This document shows, in pieces, positions 19,193 through 27,684 of a DNA stretch of 64,000 bases. Source of the DNA: CAZSDU01 sp963662525 (GTDB lineage: Bacteria > Bacteroidota > Bacteroidia > Bacteroidales > FEN-979); contig OY759717.1 in NCBI GenBank assembly GCA_963662525.1, positions 1,240,001 through 1,304,000 of the forward strand, read 5' to 3'. The stretch's first letter is position 1. Every line of letters starts with the position of its first letter. Made by a program: the position numbers and the translations under genes. The notes below the pieces were generated by a model. It was not told the origin of the DNA, did not search any database, and saw only the letters and a list, made by a program, of their open reading frames with translations.

Positions 19193-20272
19193 ATGTCAGA
19201 ACATATCTTAGATAAAGTCGGAGCCGGGGTGGCTACCGGCAAAGCTGTTCAGGAGATTTTCCGCATTGCAAAAGAAAATCAATTTGCTTTACCGGCCGTG
19301 AATGTGGTCGGGACCAATTCCATCAATGCAGTTATGGAAGCAGGTCGCGCGGTAAATTCCCCGGTGATCATTCAGTTTTCGAACGGTGGCGGGATCTTTG
19401 TCGCAGGTAAATCTTTAAAGAACGAAAATGAACGAGTGGCCATCAAAGGGTCGATTTCAGGAGCACAGCATATTCATGAAATGGCTGAACTTTATGGTAT
19501 TCCCGTGATCATTCATACCGACCATGCAGCAAAAAAACTATTACCCTGGATCGATGGATTACTGGATGCCGGTGAAAAACACTTTCAGAAATATGGTAAG
19601 CCGCTTTTCAGTTCTCATATGCTCGATCTGTCAGAAGAACCCCTGGGAGAAAATATAGAGATCTGCAAACGTTATCTGGAACGCATGAGTATAATGGGCA
19701 TGACCCTGGAGATAGAACTCGGTGTTACCGGAGGTGAAGAAGATGGGGTAGACAATACCAGCATCGATAGTTCCCGTTTGTATACCCAGCCTGAACATGT
19801 TTCCCTGGCTTATGAAACCCTGAAGAATGTCAGTCCGGATTTCACCATCGCGGCTTCTTTCGGAAATGTTCATGGGGTATACAAGCCCGGAAATGTTAAG
19901 CTGGAACCCATTATCCTGCACAATTCACAGGTTTACATTCAGAAGAAATTCAGTACAGGTCCCAACCCCGTGAATTTTGTCTTTCATGGAGGATCGGGAT
20001 CAGAACCGGAAAAGATCAGGGAAGCTATTTCTTATGGCGTAGTCAAGATGAACATTGATACCGACACCCAATGGGCCTGTTGGGATGGAATACTGCATTA
20101 TTACAAGAAAAATGAAGGTTACCTCCAGGGACAGATCGGCAATCCTGAAGGAGAGGATAAACCCAATAAAAAATTCTACGATCCCAGAGCCTGGTTGCGT
20201 GAAGGTGAAAAATCAATGGTAGAACGATTGAAGATCGCCTTTACCGACCTGAACTGCTTAAACAGAAACTGA
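19193..20272 (+). CDS. fbaA: Class II fructose-bisphosphate aldolase
   Basis: The glycolytic and gluconeogenic zinc aldolase that interconverts fructose 1,6-bisphosphate with dihydroxyacetone phosphate and glyceraldehyde 3-phosphate in the cytoplasm. Its 359 residues equal the length of Escherichia coli FbaA, the class IIA type. The metal and catalytic region HTDHAAKKLLPW is present near residue 108, as are the E of EIELGVTGGEEDG, the GNVHGVYKPGNV loop with a zinc His, and HGGSGSEPEKI with another. The start is an ATG. It has its own promoter-like box and is a single gene between tRNA-Arg and the convergent stress-protein cluster. Confidence 0.96.
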   Translation: MSEHILDKVGAGVATGKAVQEIFRIAKENQFALPAVNVVGTNSINAVMEAGRAVNSPVIIQFSNGGGIFVAGKSLKNENERVAIKGSISGAQHIHEMAELYGIPVIIHTDHAAKKLLPWIDGLLDAGEKHFQKYGKPLFSSHMLDLSEEPLGENIEICKRYLERMSIMGMTLEIELGVTGGEEDGVDNTSIDSSRLYTQPEHVSLAYETLKNVSPDFTIAASFGNVHGVYKPGNVKLEPIILHNSQVYIQKKFSTGPNPVNFVFHGGSGSEPEKIREAISYGVVKMNIDTDTQWACWDGILHYYKKNEGYLQGQIGNPEGEDKPNKKFYDPRAWLREGEKSMVERLKIAFTDLNCLNRN

Positions 20273-20283
20273 TAACAGAAACC

Positions 20284-20315
20284 ACTCACCAACTCATCAA
20301 CTCACCAACTCGCCA
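20284..20315. repeat. 8-base tandem repeat (unit ACTCAYCA) after fbaA
   Basis: Four contiguous units (ACTCACCA, ACTCATCA, ACTCACCA, ACTCGCCA) between the fbaA stop and the convergent stress-protein stop, 12 bases after the fbaA coding region. Confidence 0.85.
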
Positions 20316-20321
20316 GCTTCT

Positions 20322-21173
20322 CTAGAATCCTTGTCCGGCCGCCAGTGTTTCCATCGGGTGTATGCTGAGTACAGGTATAGGTGAATGGTTGACTGTTTGA
20401 TGGGCAAAAGGTCCCATAAACAGGTTGGCCGTTGTGGTTTCCTGTTCCGTCATGATGGCAATCAGGTTGATGTTCATGGCTTTTGCATACTGAATTGTAC
20501 TGTCAGACAGGTTCTCGGGTTCCAAATGATCAAGGGTAAATGCAACACCCTCTTTTTCCAGGTGGCGGGCAACCTGTGAGGCATAAAGATCCACATTCTG
20601 CCTCACATCCTTAATTTTAGAAGTATAGAGCTTCAGAATGATGATTTCTGCTCCATGGCTCTTGGCCAGATAACCGGCCAGGGTAGCTTTCTGCCTTGTT
20701 TCCATGGTGGAATCAATAGGAAGTAAGATACGGCTGAGGGGTTTCTTGATATCGACTCCTCCCCGGATGGTAATGACCGGACAAGGACTATAGGCAACAA
20801 TTTTATTGGCATTGCTGCCTGCCCAGAATTCTTCAAAACCTGAAGATCCGTGAGTTCCGACAACAATAAAGAGGGCCTTGCTGCTCTTGGCTTCAGCGGT
20901 AACCTCTTTGTATATCTTCCCTTTACGGATTTTAAATGTAATCTTATTATCTGGAAGCTCGGGCTGGTATTTTGCTATCAGCTCATGGAAAGCTTTCTGA
21001 ACATCTCCCTGGGAAACTTCCGATGGACCGGCAAATTTTTCTTTTTCTGCCGATGATTTATTGACCCACAACAGGATCATGTCCAGTTGACAATGCTGTG
21101 CAATGGAAAGGGCATGCAGGAAAGCATTGATGGAACAATCTGAGAAATCGATGGCGACAACAATATTATTCAT
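20322..21173 (-). CDS. Universal stress protein, tandem UspA domains
   Basis: A 283-residue cytoplasmic stress protein with two UspA folds. Each begins with the usual strand (NIVVAIDFSDCSINAF; RILLPIDSTMETRQK). The first domain ends with the nucleotide-loop-like VVGTHGSSGFEEFWAGSNANKI and the second with the shorter GPFAHQTVNHSPIPVLSI. The GxxGSxxxxI pattern suggests that the first domain could bind ATP. It is the last gene of a three-gene cluster with a SPOR protein and another universal stress protein, 15 bases after the SPOR gene. The exact stress is unknown. Confidence 0.9.
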   Translation of the reverse strand: MNNIVVAIDFSDCSINAFLHALSIAQHCQLDMILLWVNKSSAEKEKFAGPSEVSQGDVQKAFHELIAKYQPELPDNKITFKIRKGKIYKEVTAEAKSSKALFIVVGTHGSSGFEEFWAGSNANKIVAYSPCPVITIRGGVDIKKPLSRILLPIDSTMETRQKATLAGYLAKSHGAEIIILKLYTSKIKDVRQNVDLYASQVARHLEKEGVAFTLDHLEPENLSDSTIQYAKAMNINLIAIMTEQETTTANLFMGPFAHQTVNHSPIPVLSIHPMETLAAGQGF

Positions 21174-21188
21174 GGCTTAAGGTTTTAA

Positions 21189-21629
21189 TTATTTATCCTT
21201 GGGTAATTGAATTTGTTCATCAGTAATGAAAGCATTGGGATAATCCGTTGAAATTTCATTCAGAAAATGCTGGGCATCAAGCCGGGTACGGAAATCGCCC
21301 ACCCTGACACGATAATTTGGTGATTTGTAAGTCAGATATGCTTCTATATCCGGATATTTTGTCTTGAAATCCACCTGAATGGCCTGTGCCTGGTTTTTTG
21401 AATTATTGCCTGAGTCGTTGAAAATTTGTACTCTGAACCCTTCAATTCCTTCCTGTTTCTGGTTAATCTGAATATGTTTCTTAACAAGGATATCAACTTT
21501 CGGATCCTGAACGATTTCCACTTTTCCTATATCCGTTTTTGTTTTCTGGGCAAAGGAAAATGCCGGCAACAGGATAATCATGAACAACAGGGAAATCGGT
21601 AAAAAGGCAATATTTATTAGACTTCTCAT
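21189..21629 (-). CDS. Exported SPOR-domain protein
   Basis: A 146-residue protein with a signal peptide (FLPISLLFMIILLPAFSFAQ) and a C-terminal SPOR-type domain (GFRVQIFNDSGNNSKNQA ... YRVRVGDFRTRLDAQHFL). It should bind peptidoglycan in the periplasm. The ATG at 21629 overlaps the stop of the upstream universal stress gene by four bases (ATGA), implying translational coupling of a cytoplasmic stress protein with a cell-wall protein. No counterpart to this arrangement comes to mind. Confidence 0.82.
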   Translation of the reverse strand: MRSLINIAFLPISLLFMIILLPAFSFAQKTKTDIGKVEIVQDPKVDILVKKHIQINQKQEGIEGFRVQIFNDSGNNSKNQAQAIQVDFKTKYPDIEAYLTYKSPNYRVRVGDFRTRLDAQHFLNEISTDYPNAFITDEQIQLPKDK

Positions 21630-22468
21630 GACAGGTTGAAATGTTCCTGGGGATGAATACTCAGGACGGGAATTGGTGATTGGTTGATGAGTTGTTGGGC
21701 CTGGGCACCTAAAAGAATACTGACCGGGGTTTCCTGTTCGGTCATGATGCTGATCAGGTCGGCCTTCACACTAATAGCATAAGCAATGACTGCTTTGGTG
21801 AGGTCGTTGGATATGATCTCATCCTGGATGACACGGATTTCGTTCGATTGCAGATGTGATACTGCCGTTTGAGCAAACTTTTCGGTAATGCGCTGAATGG
21901 ACTTCAGATGGCTGGTGTGAGTAGATACTACATGAACTTCCGAATTAAATATTCTTGCCATCCTGACGACACAGGGTAATTTCTGAAGGGTTTCTGATGA
22001 TCCGTCGACCGGAAAGATGATGACATTGATTCTGTTTCTGATCCGGAAATCATGGCGAACAGTAACAATCGGGCAGGAAGCATAGGTCACGATTTTGAAT
22101 GCATTACTTCCGATCCAGAATTCCTCAAATCCAGAAATACCATGGGCGCCGGTCACGATAAGTCCGGCCCCAATTGATTTAGCCAGGTTATCCACCTCAT
22201 GGTAAACTTTCCCTTTCCTGAGCTTGTACTCCATTTTTAAACCCTTGGACAGCTTCCTGTCATATAACTGGATTATTTCTTCAAACCGTTTCTTAGCTTC
22301 ATTCCGGTTCTGGTTTGAAGTGTCAGGATAAAGCGACTCAGCGGGTGCGAGTTTGTCGACCCAGACCATGACCAGATCAGATTTCATTTTATTGGCCAGG
22401 GACAAAGCATATTCAATGGCATGAATAGAAGTATTCGAAAAATCAACGGCAACAAGAATCGGTTGCAT
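21626..22468 (-). CDS. Universal stress protein, tandem UspA domains
   Basis: A 280-residue paralogue of the stress protein two genes downstream, with the same two-domain layout (ILVAVDFSNTSIHAIEYAL; VIIFPVDGSSETLQK) and the glycine-rich loop GAHGISGFEEFWIGSNAFKI in domain one. The second domain ends LGAQAQQLINQSPIPVLSIHP. The two proteins probably arose by duplication with the SPOR gene between them. It is divergent from ruvB and is the first gene of the cluster. Confidence 0.9.
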   Translation of the reverse strand: MQPILVAVDFSNTSIHAIEYALSLANKMKSDLVMVWVDKLAPAESLYPDTSNQNRNEAKKRFEEIIQLYDRKLSKGLKMEYKLRKGKVYHEVDNLAKSIGAGLIVTGAHGISGFEEFWIGSNAFKIVTYASCPIVTVRHDFRIRNRINVIIFPVDGSSETLQKLPCVVRMARIFNSEVHVVSTHTSHLKSIQRITEKFAQTAVSHLQSNEIRVIQDEIISNDLTKAVIAYAISVKADLISIMTEQETPVSILLGAQAQQLINQSPIPVLSIHPQEHFNLS

Positions 22469-22542
22469 AGTGGCAGATTTTAATTTATAACGTAAAAATA
22501 GGTATTTTAATTCATCAAAAAAAAATCATCCTTGTTTTTCTT

Positions 22543-22550
22543 TACTTTTG
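22543..22550 (+). promoter_or_regulatory. Promoter -7 box for ruvB
   Basis: TACTTTTG fits TAnnTTTG. It ends five bases before the ruvB ATG, which points to a transcript with little or no leader. Confidence 0.5.
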
Positions 22551-22555
22551 CATGT

Positions 22556-23581
22556 ATGAATGACAATCTTGATCCCAGCGGAAAGCAGCTGAGCCCTGTT
22601 GAAAAAGAGATCGAGAAGGTCCTCCGGCCTTCAGGTTTTATTGAATTTGCAGGACAGGAAGCCATTGTGGAGAACCTAAAGATCTTTGTTCAGGCAGCCC
22701 GCCAGCGGGAGGAATCACTGGATCATGTGCTGCTGCATGGCCCCCCTGGACTTGGGAAAACCACCCTGGCATACATTATTGCCAATGAGCTGAATGTGAA
22801 CATCCGGGTTACTTCAGGGCCGGTACTCGATAAGCCTGGTGACCTGGCAGGATTGCTCACCAACCTCGAGCCTAATGATGTTTTGTTTATTGATGAGATC
22901 CATCGTCTTTCTCCGGTTGTTGAGGAATACTTGTATTCCGCCATGGAAGATTATAAAATCGATATCATGATTGAAACCGGGCCCAATGCCCGTAGCATAC
23001 AGATCAACCTTAACCCCTTTACCCTGATCGGCGCCACCACCCGTTCAGGATTGCTTACAGCCCCACTAAGATCACGTTTCGGGATCAATTCCCGTTTGAA
23101 TTATTACCAGGCCGATACCCTTGAAAAGATCATCAAGCGTTCTGCCGACATCTTAAAAATGCCGATAAACAAGCAAGCTACCGCTGAAATTGCTCGTCGC
23201 AGCAGGGGGACGCCTCGAATTGCCAACCTTTTATTGCGCCGGGTCAGGGATTTTGCCCAGATCAAAGGAAATGGAAAAATCGATCTGGAGATCAGCCAGT
23301 ATGCGCTTTCTGCCCTGAATGTAGATAAAAATGGTCTGGATGAAATGGACAATAAAATCCTGCTGGCCATCATTGATAAGTTCAAAGGCGGACCCGTCGG
23401 AATCACCACCATCGCCACCGCGGTTTCCGAAGATCCTGGGACCATCGAAGAAGTATATGAACCATTTCTGATCCAGGAAGGCTACCTGATGCGCACTCCG
23501 AGAGGAAGAGAAGCAACGGAACTGGCATACCGCCACCTGGGCAAGATCGCAAAAGGAATTCAGCCAGGACTTTTCAGTTAG
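22556..23581 (+). CDS. ruvB: Holliday junction ATP-dependent DNA helicase RuvB
   Basis: The hexameric AAA+ motor that drives branch migration of Holliday junctions with RuvA and RuvC. The 341 residues include Walker A (GPPGLGKTTLAYII), Walker B (LFIDEIHRL), sensor 1 (LIGATTRSGLL), the arginine finger region (APLRSRFG) and the C-terminal winged helix (PVGITTIATAVSEDPGTIEE ... RTPRGREAT). Length and motifs are standard. I chose the ATG at 22556 (MNDNLDPSG), because the longer frame has eight unconserved residues that overlap the promoter box. The gene is monocistronic or co-transcribed with queG 59 bases downstream. Confidence 0.97.
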   Translation: MNDNLDPSGKQLSPVEKEIEKVLRPSGFIEFAGQEAIVENLKIFVQAARQREESLDHVLLHGPPGLGKTTLAYIIANELNVNIRVTSGPVLDKPGDLAGLLTNLEPNDVLFIDEIHRLSPVVEEYLYSAMEDYKIDIMIETGPNARSIQINLNPFTLIGATTRSGLLTAPLRSRFGINSRLNYYQADTLEKIIKRSADILKMPINKQATAEIARRSRGTPRIANLLLRRVRDFAQIKGNGKIDLEISQYALSALNVDKNGLDEMDNKILLAIIDKFKGGPVGITTIATAVSEDPGTIEEVYEPFLIQEGYLMRTPRGREATELAYRHLGKIAKGIQPGLFS

Positions 23582-23640
23582 GAATTAAAAATCAGGAATT
23601 AGGAGTTGGGCTTTCCGACTGACTGATTATAAGGGTTACT

Positions 23641-24591
23641 ATGAAAATGAAGAAAGAAATAAGAGCGGAAGCATTGAGACTGGGGTTTTCCCATTGCGGT
23701 TTTGCCAAAGCAGAACCAATGAGCGAACTGAGGGATTTTTATACTTCATTCCTTGCAGCCGGCAGGCAACAGACCTTTTCTTACTTCGAAGCCAATGCCG
23801 AAAAACGCCTGGATCCTTCCCTTCTTCTGGATGGCGTAAAAACGGTGATCGCCCTGCTCATGAATTATTATCCCCCCGAAATTATTCCATCAGATGACAA
23901 CTATCTTATTTCGAAATATGCCTGGGGCGAAGATTATCATCAGGTTCTGAGAGACCGCATGGGCGCCTTGATTCCATTCATTGACAGAATTCAGCCAGGC
24001 ACTTCATCCAGGATCTTTGTTGATTCGGGCCTTCTGCTTGAAAAAGCCTGGGCTAAGCGCTGCGGAGTAGGCTGGCAGGGAAAGAACACCCTGCTGATCA
24101 ATAAAAAAGGAGGTTCTTTTTACTTTATCGGCATTATCCTTACAAGCCTTGAACTTTCTCCCGATCAGCCCGAAACCGACCATTGCGGAGCCTGCAATAT
24201 CTGCCGTGAAGCCTGTCCCACCGCTGCACTTGAAATCCCCTATGAGCTGACTATAGCCAGGTGCATTTCTTATTATACCATAGAAAGCAAAGTTGATGCC
24301 CCGGCTGAAATAAGGCAACATCTGAATGACCGTATCTACGGTTGCGATATCTGCCAGGATGCCTGTCCTTATAATCATTCTGCCAAACCAGATCAGGATA
24401 CCGTCTTTGCCGCTTCCCCGGAATTAATGAAAATGCGGAAGGCTGATTGGCATGCTCTGACCGAAGATCAGTTCAATCAATTGTTTGAGCATTCCGCCAT
24501 AAAAAGAAGAGGATACAAGTTATTGAAAAGAAATATCACCTATAACCTAAGCCCAGGAGAAAGATCCGAATTCAAATCCCGCCAGGGCTAA
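23641..24591 (+). CDS. queG: Epoxyqueuosine reductase QueG
   Basis: The last enzyme of queuosine biosynthesis, reducing epoxyqueuosine in tRNA with cobalamin and two 4Fe-4S clusters. The 316 residues show the N-terminal cobalamin-binding domain with the catalytic Asp in VDSGLLLEKAWAKRCGVGW, then two ferredoxin-like cluster motifs (HCGACNICREACP and GCDICQDACPYN), and the short HEAT-like C-terminus (AIKRRGYKLLKRNI). B12 use agrees with the B12-dependent ribonucleotide reductase elsewhere in the window. Its 3' end overlaps the convergent ubiX end by 45 bases. Confidence 0.95.
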   Translation: MKMKKEIRAEALRLGFSHCGFAKAEPMSELRDFYTSFLAAGRQQTFSYFEANAEKRLDPSLLLDGVKTVIALLMNYYPPEIIPSDDNYLISKYAWGEDYHQVLRDRMGALIPFIDRIQPGTSSRIFVDSGLLLEKAWAKRCGVGWQGKNTLLINKKGGSFYFIGIILTSLELSPDQPETDHCGACNICREACPTAALEIPYELTIARCISYYTIESKVDAPAEIRQHLNDRIYGCDICQDACPYNHSAKPDQDTVFAASPELMKMRKADWHALTEDQFNQLFEHSAIKRRGYKLLKRNITYNLSPGERSEFKSRQG

Positions 24592-25107
24592 GACCCTGTC
24601 GATGACCGTGGCGACAAGTTCTTCGATGGTGGAAGGCTTGCTGTAAAAGGAAGGCGAAGCCGGACAGAGGATGGCACCTGCTTCGGTGAGCAGTTTCATA
24701 TTGTTCAGATGGATGAGGCTGTATGGCGCTTCACGGGGAACCAGGATCAGCTTTTTTCGTTCTTTCAGCATGACATCGGCAGCCCGGGTCATCAGGTCGG
24801 TGGAAACGCCGGAGGCAATGCGGCCCAGGGTTCCCATGGTACAGGGGCAGATGATCATGGTATCATATCCCGAGGAACCGGAAGCCATGGGGGCAAAAAA
24901 ATCGTTGGGGTCGTATATTTTAAAGGGCAGGGATTCAGGGTCAAAGGCTCCGAGTTCATAATTCCAGACATCCTTTGCATTGGCAGAAAAAATCAGGCTG
25001 CAATCCCTGATCTGGTCTTCCAGGCTGAGCAGTTTTTCCAGTAAAAGTTTAGCATAAATTGCTCCGCTGGCCCCGGTGATCCCGATTACGATCTTTTGCT
25101 TCTTCAT
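24547..25107 (-). CDS. ubiX: Flavin prenyltransferase UbiX
   Basis: Makes prenylated FMN, the cofactor of UbiD-type decarboxylases, from FMNH2 and dimethylallyl phosphate. The 186 residues begin KIVIGITGASGAIYAKLLL, the typical FMN-binding start, and contain ICPCTMGTLGRIASGVSTDL and VPREAPYSLIHLNNM, both standard for the family. The start is the ATG at 25107. The stop codon of the upstream barrel gene overlaps it by one base (TAATG), so translation is probably coupled. The 3' end overlaps queG on the other strand. A UbiD partner is not in the window. Confidence 0.94.
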   Translation of the reverse strand: MKKQKIVIGITGASGAIYAKLLLEKLLSLEDQIRDCSLIFSANAKDVWNYELGAFDPESLPFKIYDPNDFFAPMASGSSGYDTMIICPCTMGTLGRIASGVSTDLMTRAADVMLKERKKLILVPREAPYSLIHLNNMKLLTEAGAILCPASPSFYSKPSTIEELVATVIDRVLALAGFEFGSFSWA

Positions 25108-25733
25108 TAAAAATCCTTTGCTTTGAAGTCCCATGAAAACGACAGGGAAAGCACATTGTTGTATTGTCCCCATTCAAAGAGGATCTTGCGATAACCCGGA
25201 GGATAGGGAGCCGTGGCATCCCGGATCGAGATCAGGGAGTAATTGAACCGCAGATTGGCCTTCAGATGACGGGTGATGTACGCGGAAACACCAGCAATTC
25301 CGCATAAGGTGACCGGTCTTAAAGGAACCGTATTGGTCACTTCACCGTTTTCAGTTTCCTCATAGGAGCCTATGGTTATATCTGCCGCAGGTCCGATTTC
25401 AGCAGAAAACCGCCGGGCAAAGGTATATTGGTAAAGCAAAGGGATCTCTATATAATGGAGGCGGAGCAAATACATGGTATTATCTCCTTTTTCGGGATCG
25501 GAATTTTTCCGGCTGCCTTTCTGAATATATTCAAGTTCCATCTGGAAGGAAGAGTGGGGAGATACCTGCAAACTGACAAATCCCCCGCCTATCAGGCCGA
25601 CTTTGTAATACCCGTCCCAGGTATCTCCATCCACCTGGCTGATATCGCCACCGAGGAGAATTCCACCATTAAATTTCTGGGTAAAACCGCTGAGAGGAAG
25701 GAGCAGAATCAGGAAATAGAAGCATCGTTTCAT
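25107..25733 (-). CDS. Outer-membrane beta-barrel protein (PorT/OMP_b-brl type)
   Basis: A 208-residue exported protein. The signal peptide CFYFLILLLPLSGFTQ is followed by strands typical of the small Bacteroidota barrel family (FNGGILLGGDISQVDGD, GGGFVSLQVSPHSSFQMELEY, IPLLYQYTFARRFSAEIGPA, ending LSLSFSWDFKAKDF with an aromatic C-terminal strand). The function within the outer membrane is unknown. It overlaps the ubiX start by one base. Divergent from the two-component pair. Confidence 0.8.
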   Translation of the reverse strand: MKRCFYFLILLLPLSGFTQKFNGGILLGGDISQVDGDTWDGYYKVGLIGGGFVSLQVSPHSSFQMELEYIQKGSRKNSDPEKGDNTMYLLRLHYIEIPLLYQYTFARRFSAEIGPAADITIGSYEETENGEVTNTVPLRPVTLCGIAGVSAYITRHLKANLRFNYSLISIRDATAPYPPGYRKILFEWGQYNNVLSLSFSWDFKAKDF

Positions 25734-25819
25734 TTCGGAATTTTATTCAAAATTACAAATAATCGGGATAAACATGCGTCTGTGATCAATCTTCCAATTG
25801 GTCTCAGGCATTTTATCAC

Positions 25820-25840
25820 CGCAAAGGCGCAGAGGCAGGA
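25820..25840. repeat. Short 8-base repeat (unit CGCARAGG)
   Basis: Two clear units (CGCAAAGG, CGCAGAGG) and a fragment in the 203-base divergent gap before the response regulator. This appears to be a short member of the same repeat style seen elsewhere in the window. Confidence 0.5.
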
Positions 25841-25936
25841 TTATTAATTTATCATTAAATTTTAATTAAATCAGGCATGAAAATGGTTTATTAATGCTTA
25901 ATTTTTAATAATTTAGCCCTGGAAATTGAACATTCC

Positions 25937-26623
25937 ATGGAAAATAAAGAAATCATCATTCTTCTGGTGGATGACGAAGCAGATATTCTTGAATTTCTCG
26001 GTTATAACCTGAGCCGGGAAGGTTATCAGGTACTGAAAGCCCGTTCAGGGAAAAAAGCCCTGAAACTGGCCAGGGAGTATAAGCCTCACCTTATCCTGCT
26101 GGATGTTATGATGCCCGAAATGGATGGTCTGGAAACCTGCAGGGAGATCCGGAAAATACCAGGACTTTCCGGTACGCTGATTGCATTTCTGACGGCAAGG
26201 GGTGAAGATTTTTCACAGATCGCGGGATTTGACGCCGGGGCTGACGATTATATCACCAAACCCATCAGGCCAAAACTCCTGATCAGTCGCATGCAGGCCA
26301 TTCTCAGGCGGTTTAAGGAAGAACCACCGGAAACAGCCCTGATCCAGGTTAAAGATTTTACCATCGACCGGGATAAATATGTGGTCATTAAAAATGGGGA
26401 AGAAATTACTTTTCCACGTAAAGAATTTGAATTGCTGCAGTTCCTGGTCACACATCCGGGAAAAGTCCTCAACCGGGAAGAAATCTTTTCAGGCGTCTGG
26501 GGTGACGATGTAGTGGTGGGCGACCGTACCATCGATGTTCACATCCGCAGAATACGTGAAAAACTGGAAACCGACAGCATCAAAACGATTAAAGGGGTAG
26601 GTTACAAATTTGAGGAATCATGA
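25937..26623 (+). CDS. OmpR/PhoB-family response regulator
   Basis: A 228-residue transcription factor. The receiver domain shows the acidic pair (VDDEAD), phospho-acceptor Asp in LILLDVMMPEMDG near residue 54, the Thr of FLTARGED and the Lys of DDYITKPIRP. A winged-helix C-terminal domain follows (EITFPRKEFELLQFLV ... GVWGDDVVVGDRTIDVHIRRI ... IKGVGYKF). It overlaps the sensor kinase start by four bases (ATGA), so the pair is one operon. PhoB-like by layout; its stimulus is not evident because no pst genes are near. Confidence 0.94.
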   Translation: MENKEIIILLVDDEADILEFLGYNLSREGYQVLKARSGKKALKLAREYKPHLILLDVMMPEMDGLETCREIRKIPGLSGTLIAFLTARGEDFSQIAGFDAGADDYITKPIRPKLLISRMQAILRRFKEEPPETALIQVKDFTIDRDKYVVIKNGEEITFPRKEFELLQFLVTHPGKVLNREEIFSGVWGDDVVVGDRTIDVHIRRIREKLETDSIKTIKGVGYKFEES

Positions 26624-27684
26624 AATTCCATGATCCGAAATACCTGGCCCTGTTGAATGCCCTGATCGCTGCCGGGATTTATCTTTTATTGTTTTTCATT
26701 TCCTTCAGCTTTTTGTCAGAGACAGGTTTTTTTCACTGGAAAGTACTGCTGACTTTTATAGTCACTGCTTTGATCATCTTCTTCCTGACCTTCCTGATGT
26801 TCCGCTATACCATCGACCGGTTCATCTATAGCAAGATCCGGCTTATTTATAAATCGATTCACCGGGTTAAACTGGGAAAAGAGAATAAGCCCCGTTACAA
26901 AACGGATGATAACCTGCTGGAACATGTCCAGCAGGAGGTGGAACAGTGGAAGGCTGAAAAATCGACTGAAATCGAGCGCCTGACACAGCTTGAACAATAC
27001 CGCAGGGATTTTATCGGTAATGTTTCCCATGAGCTGAAAACTCCGCTTTTTAATGTTCAGGGATATGTTTCCACGCTGCTTGACGGCGGACTGGAAGATC
27101 CATCTATTAACCGTGAATACCTGAAGCGAACTGAAAAAAGTGTGGAACGCCTGATCCGTATCGTGGAAGATCTGGATGAGATAGCCCAGCTGGAATCCGG
27201 GCAGATGAGGCTTGAAATCATCCGTTTTGATATTGCAGCGCTGTTCAGGGAAGTGGTGGAAATGCTTGACATGAAAGCCATCAAAAAAAACGTTCAGCTG
27301 ATCGTCCATGAACCAGAAAAATCAATCTGGGTAGAAGGTGACCGGGAAAAAATCCGTCAGGTAATTACCAATTTAGTTGATAACACTATCCGCTATGGTA
27401 ATCACGAAAACGGTCGGACAAAAGTGAGTTTTTTCGATATGGATGAGCATATCCTGATCGAAGTCACCGATAACGGAATAGGCATAGACCAGGAAGACCT
27501 CCCAAGGGTTTTTGAAAGGTTCTACCGGACAGAACGTGGCAGGGCGGCTACCCGGAAAGGCAAAGGCTTAGGACTGGCCATCGTAAAGCATATTGTGGAA
27601 GCACACCATCAGAGCATTCATGTCAGAAGTACTATCGGAGTTGGAACTACGTTTGGGTTTACCCTGAAAAAAGGAAACAGTTAA
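26620..27684 (+). CDS. Sensor histidine kinase (PhoR-like layout)
   Basis: A 354-residue membrane kinase, partner of the preceding regulator. Two transmembrane segments lie close together near the N-terminus (LLNALIAAGIYLLLFFISF; VLLTFIVTALIIFFLTFLMF), leaving almost no periplasmic sensor. A short linker helix leads to the H-box (FIGNVSHELKTPLFNVQGY), then the N-box (QVITNLVDNTIRYG) and G-boxes (DNGIGIDQEDLPRVFERFY, GKGLGLAIVKHI). No PAS domain is evident. Its stop codon shares the palindrome TTAA with the stop of the convergent polyprenyl synthase gene. Confidence 0.93.
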   Translation: MKFHDPKYLALLNALIAAGIYLLLFFISFSFLSETGFFHWKVLLTFIVTALIIFFLTFLMFRYTIDRFIYSKIRLIYKSIHRVKLGKENKPRYKTDDNLLEHVQQEVEQWKAEKSTEIERLTQLEQYRRDFIGNVSHELKTPLFNVQGYVSTLLDGGLEDPSINREYLKRTEKSVERLIRIVEDLDEIAQLESGQMRLEIIRFDIAALFREVVEMLDMKAIKKNVQLIVHEPEKSIWVEGDREKIRQVITNLVDNTIRYGNHENGRTKVSFFDMDEHILIEVTDNGIGIDQEDLPRVFERFYRTERGRAATRKGKGLGLAIVKHIVEAHHQSIHVRSTIGVGTTFGFTLKKGNS

